6,788 nt of DNA from Nitrospirota bacterium (GCA_011052055.1 DRJW01000417.1:1-6788); one strand, 5' to 3'; positions 1-6,068 are shown, numbered from the stretch's first letter. Numbers and translations: made by a program. Notes: a model not told the origin generated them from the letters alone.

Positions 1-2597
1 GAGTAAAAGAGCTTGGTGTATGCCGCCTTTGTGTTGTAGAGGTTGAGGGCGCCCGCAATCTTGTCGCGTCTTGCGGCGCTCCGGCCACTGGAGGGATGAA
101 AATTGTAACGAACAGTAAAAGAATCCGCGCTTCGCGCAAAGTGATTTTAGAGCTTCTTCTTTCCGATATCGGCGATGGCTCCGCCAAATCGCTCTCTGGC
201 TCTGCAATGGAAAAGCTACTAAAAGAATATGGCGTGACGAAATCTAGTTTTCCCCGAACACGCGCAAAAATCAAAATTGATAAACGCGGCCCCTTGTACG
301 TTCACGACTACGATAAATGCATACTCTGCAGGAGGTGCATAACCACATGTGAGATAAGAGTTGGCAGGTATGTCACCGGACTTACCGGCAAAGGTAACGC
401 AACCGGTCTTGCGACTTTCGGGCAGGCGCCTCTGACCGGGACAGAATGCGAGTTTTGCGGCGCATGTATCGACGCTTGTCCAACAGGAGCCTTAATTGAG
501 AGCTGGCGCCTCAAAAACCTGGATTGTGACAGGAGGGCAAAGTCGATATGCACATATTGCGGAACCGGATGCGGGATCATCGCCAACGTCAAGAACGGCA
601 AGATAACAGGCGTGGAGGGCGATCCGGATCATCCTGTGAGCCACGGGGATCTTTGCGTAAAAGGGCGATTCGCTTTTGATTTCGCGCATCATCCCGACAG
701 GCTCAAAACGCCGATGATAAGAAAACGCAAGAGAGGGAAACTCGAAAAGGCGACCTGGGACGAGGCGTTCGATTTTATAGCAAAGCGGCTGGGCGAGATT
801 AAAAAAAAGAGCGGCCCCGATTCTATAGCGGGCGTCTCCTCGTCGAGATGCTCGAACGAAGATAACTATGTAATGTCGCGTTTTATGCGATCAGTAATTG
901 GCACGAACAATATAGACAACTGCGCCAGGGTGTGCCACGCTCCTTCGGTGACCGGGCTTGCTGCGGCTTTCGGGAGCGGAGCGGCCACCAACTCGCTTGA
1001 AGAGATAGAGGGCGCTGAAGTTATTTTTCTTATAGGCTCCAATCCCCAGGACGCTCATCCCGTCATATCGTTGAAAATTAAGAAGGCTGTGAATAACGGA
1101 GCCAGCCTGATAATCGCCGACCCCAGGAAAATATGGCTTACAAAATACTCGACGATTCACCTCCCGTTAAAGCCCGGCTCGAACGTGGCGCTGATAAACA
1201 GCATGCTCAACGTTATCATCGAAGAAGGCCTTATTGATGAGCAGTTCATCTCGGCCCGAACCATGAATTTCGACGCGGTAAAACAGATGGCCGCAGGATA
1301 TCCTCCGGCCAAAGTCTCTCGAATGACCGGAGTAAGCGCAAAAGATATCCGTATGGCGGCAAGGCTATACGCATCGTCGAAAAAATCGATGATACTCTAC
1401 GGTCTTGGAATAACAGAGCATACATCCGGCACCAACAACGTAAAGGCGCTGGCCAACCTTGTCATGGCCACAGGAAACGTCGGGCGGCCCAACAGCGGTA
1501 TCAATCCGTTGAGGGGGCAGAACAACGTTCAGGGAGCTTGCGATATGGGCGCTCTGCCCAACGTATTCCCAGGGTACCAGTCGGTGACGGATGAGAGCGT
1601 TGTGTCAAAATTCGAAGAAAGATACGGAGCGAAACTATCCAGATCGGTTGGGCTCAAGACCACCGAATATTACGACGCGATTGAAAACGGGGACTTAAAG
1701 GCGCTTGTCATTATGGCGATGGATCCCGCGTCTACCGATCCGAACTTGAACCGTGTCCACGCCGCGCTTAAAAAGCTCGATCTGCTTGTTGTAATGGAGA
1801 TTTTTAATACAAGGACGGCGAAGATGGCCGACGTCGTTTTTCCGGCGGCGAGCTTCGCGGAGAAAGAGGGGACGTTTACAAACGCAGAGCGAAGAGTCCA
1901 GCTTTTCAGAAAAATAATTGATCCCCTTCAGGGAGTCAGGCCGGACTGGAGGATAGTTCTTGATCTTGCGAGCGCGATGGGCGCTCCGATGCCGTTTTCA
2001 TCGCCTGAAGAGATATGGGACGAGGTCGCCCGGATGACCCCGCAGTTCAAGGGTATAAACTATGCGCGGCTGGAGCGGGAAAAAGGGCTTTGCTGGCCCT
2101 GCCCCGATAAAAGCCATCCCGGATCGCCGGTGATGTACGAGGTGAATTTCCCCCACGGTCTCGGAAAATTCAACGTCGTAGGGAACATACCACCCAAAGA
2201 AAAACCAGACAGCAAATATCCGTTCACGCTTGTTACCGGCAGGAGGCTGGAGCATTACAACGATGGATCGATGACCAGGCGTAGCCGGGGGCTTATGAAA
2301 ATACGCTCCCACGAAACAGTTGACATTAACCGTGACGATGCGAAAATGAAACGTATCAAGCAAGGTGATCGTGTCAAGGTCATCTCAAGGCGCGGAGAGG
2401 TGTTGGTTAGGGCGAAAATCACCGACAGCTCTTTGCCGGGCAGGCTTTTTATGTCGTTTCATTTCGACGACGCGCTTACTAATGTGCTTACATCTGAAGG
2501 ATACGACGAGCTTTCGGGTACGCCGGAGTATAAAGTAACAGCCGTAAGATTAGAAAAAATAAAAAAGAAAACATCTGTTTTGAGGAGTAAAAAATGA
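1..2597 (+). CDS. fdhA: Formate dehydrogenase alpha subunit, cysteine type, with N-terminal ferredoxin domains (5' end outside window)
   Basis: Catalytic subunit of a molybdenum- or tungsten-bis(pterin) formate dehydrogenase (formate to CO2 plus two electrons). The frame is open from base 3. Bases 3-95 encode the end of a [2Fe-2S] domain (GVCRLC, VEVEG, SC; Cys codons at 21, 30, 72), so ATG 96 is internal and the start lies upstream. Residues below count from that ATG. Two [4Fe-4S] motifs follow (CxxCxxCxxxC at C75-C85 and C118-C128). Then come the pterin-proximal cluster (C152, C155, C159, then LCVKG), the active-site CARVCH with Cys280 (codon 933-935) where selenocysteine enzymes have Sec, adjacent His281, and the substrate-site Arg in PLRGQNNVQGACDMGALP. 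The C-terminus is the pterin dinucleotide-binding domain (FHFDDALTNVLT). No twin-arginine signal could be assessed. Odd: His-Cys3 cluster ligands expected after ELLLSD are absent. By family analogy it is probably cytoplasmic, with NuoE/F-like partners encoded upstream; that is inference. Confidence 0.95.
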   Translation, partial: VKELGVCRLCVVEVEGARNLVASCGAPATGGMKIVTNSKRIRASRKVILELLLSDIGDGSAKSLSGSAMEKLLKEYGVTKSSFPRTRAKIKIDKRGPLYVHDYDKCILCRRCITTCEIRVGRYVTGLTGKGNATGLATFGQAPLTGTECEFCGACIDACPTGALIESWRLKNLDCDRRAKSICTYCGTGCGIIANVKNGKITGVEGDPDHPVSHGDLCVKGRFAFDFAHHPDRLKTPMIRKRKRGKLEKATWDEAFDFIAKRLGEIKKKSGPDSIAGVSSSRCSNEDNYVMSRFMRSVIGTNNIDNCARVCHAPSVTGLAAAFGSGAATNSLEEIEGAEVIFLIGSNPQDAHPVISLKIKKAVNNGASLIIADPRKIWLTKYSTIHLPLKPGSNVALINSMLNVIIEEGLIDEQFISARTMNFDAVKQMAAGYPPAKVSRMTGVSAKDIRMAARLYASSKKSMILYGLGITEHTSGTNNVKALANLVMATGNVGRPNSGINPLRGQNNVQGACDMGALPNVFPGYQSVTDESVVSKFEERYGAKLSRSVGLKTTEYYDAIENGDLKALVIMAMDPASTDPNLNRVHAALKKLDLLVVMEIFNTRTAKMADVVFPAASFAEKEGTFTNAERRVQLFRKIIDPLQGVRPDWRIVLDLASAMGAPMPFSSPEEIWDEVARMTPQFKGINYARLEREKGLCWPCPDKSHPGSPVMYEVNFPHGLGKFNVVGNIPPKEKPDSKYPFTLVTGRRLEHYNDGSMTRRSRGLMKIRSHETVDINRDDAKMKRIKQGDRVKVISRRGEVLVRAKITDSSLPGRLFMSFHFDDALTNVLTSEGYDELSGTPEYKVTAVRLEKIKKKTSVLRSKK
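2582..2587 (+). promoter_or_regulatory. Ribosome binding site of the DinB-like gene
   Basis: GAGGAG lies 6 bases before ATG 2594, inside the last codons of the dehydrogenase gene. It supports this start and coupled translation of the two genes. Confidence 0.75.
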
Positions 2598-3076
2598 GCG
2601 TTCTTGATCCATATTATATGAGGAATGGGAAAGTTGTTGAAGGTCTTGCCTCTGCAGTGGAGCAAATACCTGATGATAAGATTCTGTGGACGCCGTGCGA
2701 GAAATCGATTCCCTGGATAAGGCTTATCGATCATACCGGCATTGCGATGCGTCATCTGATCCTCAAAGCGCTCAAAGAAGAGCCTCTCGATGTTCCCGCC
2801 TGTTTTTTCGACGAGTCGAATTGCGCTAAAACTCCCAAAGACGCCGCAAAGGCCCTGAGGGACGCATGGCAGGAGCTTAAAAGCTTCCTCGAATCGCAAC
2901 CGGAGGATTTTCCAAAAAAAGAAGTCGCGTTTACCAAGGGAAGAAAAATGACGGTGGAGCAAGCCGTATGGTTCAATTATGAGCATAACGTCCATCACAG
3001 AGGACAGGCATGGATCTACGCGAGGATGAACGGTATCACCCCTCCGGCGATATGGGGCTCTGAACAGCCAGATTAG
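2594..3076 (+). CDS. DinB-fold (DinB_2/YfiT-like) putative metal-dependent protein
   Basis: A 160-residue protein of the DinB/YfiT four-helix-bundle superfamily. The superfamily's metal triad is visible: His47 in the LIDHTG segment, then His131 and His135 in YEHNVHHRGQ. The typical ending follows (RGQAWIYARMNGITPPAIWG). Family members include thiol-dependent transferases and many proteins of unknown activity, so no substrate can be named here. No signal peptide or membrane segment is seen; it is probably cytoplasmic. The ATG overlaps the dehydrogenase stop as ATGA, and a strong GAGGAG ribosome binding site lies at 2582-2587 with a 6-base spacer. It is therefore almost certainly co-transcribed and translationally coupled with fdhA. 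Whether it serves the dehydrogenase (maturation, protection, thiol chemistry) is open. The DinB fold assignment is firm; the role is not. Confidence 0.85.
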   Translation: MSVLDPYYMRNGKVVEGLASAVEQIPDDKILWTPCEKSIPWIRLIDHTGIAMRHLILKALKEEPLDVPACFFDESNCAKTPKDAAKALRDAWQELKSFLESQPEDFPKKEVAFTKGRKMTVEQAVWFNYEHNVHHRGQAWIYARMNGITPPAIWGSEQPD

Positions 3077-3107
3077 ACTCCGTTTCCCCGACTTTTCTAA
3101 AAACGTG

Positions 3108-3136
3108 TTGTTTTGCGGTTGGTTTTTAAATATCCT
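3108..3136 (+). promoter_or_regulatory. Possible sigma70-type promoter of the activator gene
   Basis: TTGTTT (3108-3113), a 17-base spacer, and TATCCT (3131-3136) match the -35/-10 consensus in 3 and 4 of 6 positions. The -10 lies within the left arm of the inverted repeat at 3130-3167, so a protein bound there would block the promoter. The match is weak and rests on position and spacing only. Confidence 0.3.
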
Positions 3137-3167
3137 GTACGGGTACGCTATTTTGCATACAGGATAT
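3130..3167. repeat. Perfect 10-bp inverted repeat before the activator gene (candidate operator)
   Basis: ATATCCTGTA at 3130-3139 is exactly complementary to TACAGGATAT at 3158-3167, with 18 bases between. The centres of the arms are 28 bp apart, between two and a half and three helical turns. No U-tract follows, so it does not look like a terminator. Its position, 13 bases before the activator ATG, suggests an operator (possibly for autoregulation) or an RNA hairpin in the 5' leader. Confidence 0.5.
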
Positions 3168-3180
3168 AAGGCCGGGCCAG

Positions 3181-4791
3181 ATGGGTGAGAGCGCTTTTTC
3201 TTTACTAAATCCAATCGCATTTTTGCAGACGATCATGACGCAAAGCGTCAAAATTACCGATGCGTTCTGCGGTGTACAGCCAAAATGTAACACAAGACAC
3301 ATCACCCGGATCGGGCTTTCGGCGGGCGCCTGCTTTGAGTCCACCTACCGCGAAGAGCTGGGGCTCTCCGGGCCGTTGAGCGTTGACCAGTATACCGACC
3401 TGATTATCTCCCTGAAGAATAAAATCGGCGGTAACTTCTCGCTTTCCACGTCCCGCTCAGGCTTTGTCCATGTCATAAACACCCAATGTCCTTTCGGAGA
3501 ATCGGTAAAACAGGTTCCCCAGCTTTGCGCCATGACATCGAGCGTGTTCGGCGGCATCGCCGCCAATAATTTCGGATACGCAAAGGTGGCTCTCAACAAA
3601 TGCATTAGCGCCAATGACGAAATATGCGACGTTTGCATCTATACCGACAAGGATTTGGCCGCGCCGGTTACGGGCGATGAGTACCATTCCGATCATGGCG
3701 TGACAATGGAGAAGAAAAACTCCATAACCGCCAACATAACGATCCATGAGCAGATGAGGAAAGTCTGGTGTAATTCGGCCCAGGGTAAAGGCAGGAGCTC
3801 AAGCAGGTCGCTTTACATCGTCGCCGAATCAGAAGAGATGCGTGAGGCGCTTGAAGTTGTGGAGACTACCGCCCCCACCAAAGCAAGCATTCTCATCACC
3901 GGCGAAACAGGTTGCGGGAAAGAGTTGATAGCCAAAGCCATACACGCCATGAGCGAAAGATGGAATAAAAAATTCGTAGCTGTAAATTGCGGGGCCATTC
4001 CTGAAAATTTGATCGAGAGCCATTTGTTCGGCCACGAAAAAGGGGCTTTTACCGGAGCTTACGAAGTGCATCACGGTTTTTTTGAGAGAGCTTACGGCGG
4101 AACGCTTTTTCTGGACGAGATCGATTCGCTTCCGCCTCTGGCGCAGGTTCGCCTTTTGCGAGTTCTGCAAGAAGAAGAATTTGAAAGGGTGGGGGGTAAA
4201 CAGACGTTGATGGCGGATGTACGGGTGATCGCCGCCGGGAGTGAGCGCCTGGAAGATCTTGTCGATAAAGGCGTTTTCCGGCGTGATCTGTTTTATCGTC
4301 TTAACGTTGTGCCGATAGATATCCCTCCCCTGCGCGAAAGAAAGGGCGATATTCTTCCACTGGCGGAGCACATTCTCAAAAAGCTTTCTGAAAAATATCA
4401 TAAAGGAGAAATAACGATCGATCCTTACGTCCAGATAAAACTTAGCGTATATAACTGGCCGGGAAACGTGAGGGAGCTGGAAAATGTTCTGGAGCGCGCA
4501 TATTTATTTACCAGGGATGGAGTGATAAAGGAGCTTAAAATACCTGGGATCGAAAACGTCTCCCGTGAGGACAAAATCGCCCTGTCAAAAATAAATCTGA
4601 AAAAAGCGAAAAAGCAGGCCGCCGACAAGGTTGAAGCCACAATCTTGCATGAAGCGCTAAAACAGTTCAACGGAGATGTAAAACAGATCGCAAAATGTCT
4701 CAACTTAACCACGCGGGCCATCCACATGAAATTAAGTGAGCATCAGATCGCGCCGATACGCTACAGGAATGCGCTGAACATCCAAAATTGA
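3181..4791 (+). CDS. Sigma54-dependent transcriptional activator with MetOD1-like cysteine-rich sensor domain
   Basis: A 536-residue bacterial enhancer-binding protein. Residues about 35-156 resemble the methanogen output domain 1 family (RIGLSAGACFE, NTQCPFGESV, LCAMTSSVFGGIAANNFGYAKV) and carry Cys at 30, 36, 51, 103, 116, 141, 149 and 152. The AAA+ domain has Walker A GETGCGKE (241-248), the sigma54-contacting GAFTGA loop (288-293), Walker B TLFLDEID (308-315), FRRDLFYRLNV with arginine-finger candidates (from 366), and sensor 2 WPGNVREL (426-433). A Fis-type helix-turn-helix closes the protein (about 488-520). No receiver, PAS or GAF domain is present, so activation is probably by direct sensing. 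ATG 3181 has only a weak AAGG (3168-3171, 9-base spacer); it is the first start after an in-frame stop at 3127. ATG 3235 is an alternative that would keep the whole conserved domain. Control of the adjacent fdh operon, as FhlA does for enteric formate genes, is inferred from position only. Confidence 0.92.
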   Translation: MGESAFSLLNPIAFLQTIMTQSVKITDAFCGVQPKCNTRHITRIGLSAGACFESTYREELGLSGPLSVDQYTDLIISLKNKIGGNFSLSTSRSGFVHVINTQCPFGESVKQVPQLCAMTSSVFGGIAANNFGYAKVALNKCISANDEICDVCIYTDKDLAAPVTGDEYHSDHGVTMEKKNSITANITIHEQMRKVWCNSAQGKGRSSSRSLYIVAESEEMREALEVVETTAPTKASILITGETGCGKELIAKAIHAMSERWNKKFVAVNCGAIPENLIESHLFGHEKGAFTGAYEVHHGFFERAYGGTLFLDEIDSLPPLAQVRLLRVLQEEEFERVGGKQTLMADVRVIAAGSERLEDLVDKGVFRRDLFYRLNVVPIDIPPLRERKGDILPLAEHILKKLSEKYHKGEITIDPYVQIKLSVYNWPGNVRELENVLERAYLFTRDGVIKELKIPGIENVSREDKIALSKINLKKAKKQAADKVEATILHEALKQFNGDVKQIAKCLNLTTRAIHMKLSEHQIAPIRYRNALNIQN

Positions 4792-4886
4792 TCGGTCGGC
4801 TCGCGCCCGCCACCTCCGCCACCTCCGCCACCCCGTCAACCTCGCTTCCCCGTCACCCCATAAAAACCGATCAGGTAAATTTCGGG
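4792..4886. other. Gene-free spacer after the activator; C-rich, G-poor tract (possible Rho loading site)
   Basis: Directly after the activator stop the + strand is strongly C-rich and G-poor up to about 4860, with many YC dinucleotides and little self-complementarity. Such C-over-G bubbles are typical of Rho utilisation sites. No intrinsic terminator is visible between the activator and the bluB leader, so Rho-dependent ending of the upstream transcript is a reasonable inference. No open frame with coding character was seen here. Confidence 0.35.
4808..4834. repeat. Three tandem copies of a 9-bp unit
   Basis: Units at 4808-4816 and 4817-4825 are identical (CGCCACCTC). The third at 4826-4834 differs by one base (CGCCACCCC). 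It is non-coding and lies within the C-rich tract after the activator gene. The copy number may vary between strains. Confidence 0.8.
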
Positions 4887-4915
4887 TTGCGCCGATGCGC
4901 GCAATGATTTATGAT
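4887..4915 (+). promoter_or_regulatory. Probable sigma70-type promoter of the bluB riboswitch transcript
   Basis: TTGCGC (4887-4892) and TATGAT (4910-4915) are separated by exactly 17 bases. The -10 matches consensus in 5 of 6 positions. A start near 4921-4923 would place the cobalamin aptamer (from 4941) close to the 5' end, as expected. The -35 is also the left half of a small dyad, TTGCGC / GCGCAA (4887-4892 / 4899-4904), which could be an extra protein site or chance in a GC-rich stretch. Confidence 0.5.
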
Positions 4916-4940
4916 GGTCTCGATTGTCATTCGGGACCTT

Positions 4941-5093
4941 CAGGTAGCTTGTAAATAGCTGAAAAGGAAGGCGGTGTGATTCCGCCGCGTGCCCGACGCT
5001 GTAACCGGGGACTTTAAGCCCATAAATGTCACTGACCTTTGGGTTGGGAAGGCGTGGCTTAAAGGATGATCCGGGAGCCAGAATACTTGCCTG
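4941..5093 (+). ncRNA. Cobalamin (B12) riboswitch aptamer, class I
   Basis: Hallmarks are present in the right order. The closing stem P1 pairs CAGGTA (4941-4946) with TGCCTG (5088-5093). The core GCTGAAAAGGAA is followed by a GGCGG/CCGCC hairpin (4970-4974 / 4982-4986). Next are GCTGTAA and a CCCG/CGGG stem (4992-4995 / 5006-5009). A perfect 9-bp stem pairs 5012-5020 with 5056-5064 and encloses the CACTG (5030-5034) and GGGAAGG (5046-5052) motifs. The B12-box version GAGCCAGAATACTTGCC ends the aptamer. It precedes bluB, so adenosylcobalamin probably represses synthesis of its own lower ligand. The stems are read directly; the direction of regulation is inferred from the family. Confidence 0.93.
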
Positions 5094-5223
5094 AAGGACG
5101 CTACTTGGAGCCGGCGCTCGAAAATTGCGGAACGAGGGCGATAGCTTTCATTTTCCGTAAATTATTTACATCTGCACGGGATCTGCGGATGAAAAAGTTT
5201 GATCGGGCGCGTCTCGTCACAAA

Positions 5224-5252
5224 TGGCGCCGTGTCTTGAGCGCCAGCTTTTC
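5224..5252 (+). terminator. Possible regulated terminator in the bluB leader
   Basis: TGGCGC (5224-5229) pairs with GCGCCA (5240-5245) around a 10-base loop, followed by GCTTTTCATTT. The stem is GC-rich but only 6 bp and the T-tract is short and interrupted, so it is a weak intrinsic terminator. Upstream segments GGCGCTC (5113-5119) and GGCGC (5206-5210) can pair with its arms, giving possible antiterminator forms. Confidence 0.35.
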
Positions 5253-5258
5253 ATTTGT

Positions 5259-5278
5259 CTCCCGTAGCATAATGGGAG
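5259..5278 (+). promoter_or_regulatory. Hairpin covering the bluB ribosome binding site
   Basis: CTCCC (5259-5263) pairs with GGGAG (5274-5278) around a 10-base loop. GGGAG is the bluB ribosome binding site, 7 bases before ATG 5286. This is the usual geometry of a ribosome-binding-site sequestor, so the riboswitch may act on translation instead of, or as well as, termination. Confidence 0.5.
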
Positions 5279-5285
5279 TAGCCAA

Positions 5286-6011
5286 ATGAGCGCAGTAGAA
5301 CAGACAGAGCAAAAGCCGGACAATTCTTTCACCGCCGAGCGTCTTCAGGGCGTATATGACGCCATCACTAAAAGAAGAGATATTCGAAGCTTCCTTCCCG
5401 ATCCCGTTCCAAAGGAGCTTCTGGCCCGTGTGTTAAACGCCGCAAACAACGCGCCTTCCGTCGGTTTTATGCAACCGTGGGATTTCTTAATCGTCGAGAA
5501 TATGGAAACCCGTAAAAAAATACAGGCCCATGTGGAGCAAGAAAGAGTTCACGCCGCAAAAGGGTTTGAGAGCCAGAGAGGCGATTGGTATCTGAAATTC
5601 AAACTCGAAGGTATTATCGACGCGCCGGTAAACGTTCTTGTGACCTGCGATCCGTCCAGCTTCGGCCCGTCGGTGATCGGGCGCAACACGATAAAAGAGA
5701 CAGACGTCTACAGCGCCGTCTGCGCCGTCCAGAACCTGTGGCTGGCCGCAAGAGCCGAAGGTCTTGGCGTGGGCTGGGTGAGCATCCTGAAAAATAATAT
5801 CCTAAAAGACATCCTTGGCATTCCGGAGCATATAATACCGGTGGCTTATCTTTGTATCGGCTACGTCGATAAATTCGACGATGAGCCACTTTTAAAAACG
5901 GTAGGATGGTTGCCAAAGCGATCATTGGACGACACTATTTACGCCGAGCGATGGGGGCAAAAGCCCGACCTCAAGTATTCCGGTTATCTAAATGGTAACG
6001 GATCAAAGTAA
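5286..6011 (+). CDS. bluB: 5,6-dimethylbenzimidazole synthase
   Basis: A 241-residue flavin destructase of the nitroreductase fold. It cleaves reduced FMN with O2 to give 5,6-dimethylbenzimidazole, the lower ligand of cobalamin. Family landmarks run the full length: KRRDIRSF with Asp32, matching the essential Asp32 of the Sinorhizobium enzyme; APSVGFMQPWDF (56-67); KLEGIIDAPVNVLVTCD (106-122); VIGRNT (130-135); VYSAVCAVQNLWLAARAEGLGVGWVSI (141-167), whose Ser166 corresponds to the other noted active-site Ser; and GIPEHIIPVAYLCIGYV. Length is near the family norm with a slightly extended N-terminus. It is cytoplasmic, with no signal or membrane segment. The start is supported by GGGAG 7 bases upstream. 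It sits behind a cobalamin riboswitch and faces cbiB, so it is probably made when B12 is scarce. Need for O2 implies aerobic or microaerobic B12 synthesis. Confidence 0.97.
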   Translation: MSAVEQTEQKPDNSFTAERLQGVYDAITKRRDIRSFLPDPVPKELLARVLNAANNAPSVGFMQPWDFLIVENMETRKKIQAHVEQERVHAAKGFESQRGDWYLKFKLEGIIDAPVNVLVTCDPSSFGPSVIGRNTIKETDVYSAVCAVQNLWLAARAEGLGVGWVSILKNNILKDILGIPEHIIPVAYLCIGYVDKFDDEPLLKTVGWLPKRSLDDTIYAERWGQKPDLKYSGYLNGNGSK

Positions 6012-6020
6012 TTGTCTCGC

Positions 6021-6061
6021 AAAATCTTTTGGCCGGCTCTTACGGTCGGCCAGAAGGTTTT
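6021..6061. terminator. Bidirectional intrinsic terminator between bluB and cbiB
   Basis: Bases 6021-6037 pair with 6045-6061 over 17 positions, including three G-T wobbles, with a 7-base loop and a GGCCG/CGGCC core. The outer ends are AAAA on the left and TTTT on the right, giving a U-run for transcripts in either direction. It lies 9 bases after the bluB stop and 7 bases before the cbiB stop, as expected for a shared terminator of convergent genes. Confidence 0.88.
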
Positions 6062-6068
6062 GTTATCG

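Noticed and set aside
801..808. Run of eight A in fdhA as a possible slippage site
   Set aside because: The frame is intact on both sides, the Lys-rich loop tolerates it, and no alternative frame with a meaningful product follows.
1295..1304. Perfect palindrome AGGATATCCT, partly like the repeat at 3130-3167
   Set aside because: It is inside fdhA coding sequence (AGYPPA) with no promoter context; the shared GGATAT word is short enough for chance.
3102..3126. AAAAC / GTTTT short repeat as a terminator after the DinB-like gene
   Set aside because: The AT-only stem of 5 bp would not be stable, and the following T-run is not preceded by a GC-rich hairpin.
2459..3220. 253-codon open frame on the minus strand
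   Set aside because: It lies antisense to the end of fdhA and the DinB-like gene, both with clear family signatures, and its translation resembles no known protein.
5614..5925. 103-codon minus-strand frame and a 70-codon plus-strand frame inside bluB
   Set aside because: Arg-rich, low-complexity translations in alternative frames of a firmly identified gene; no ribosome binding site seen.
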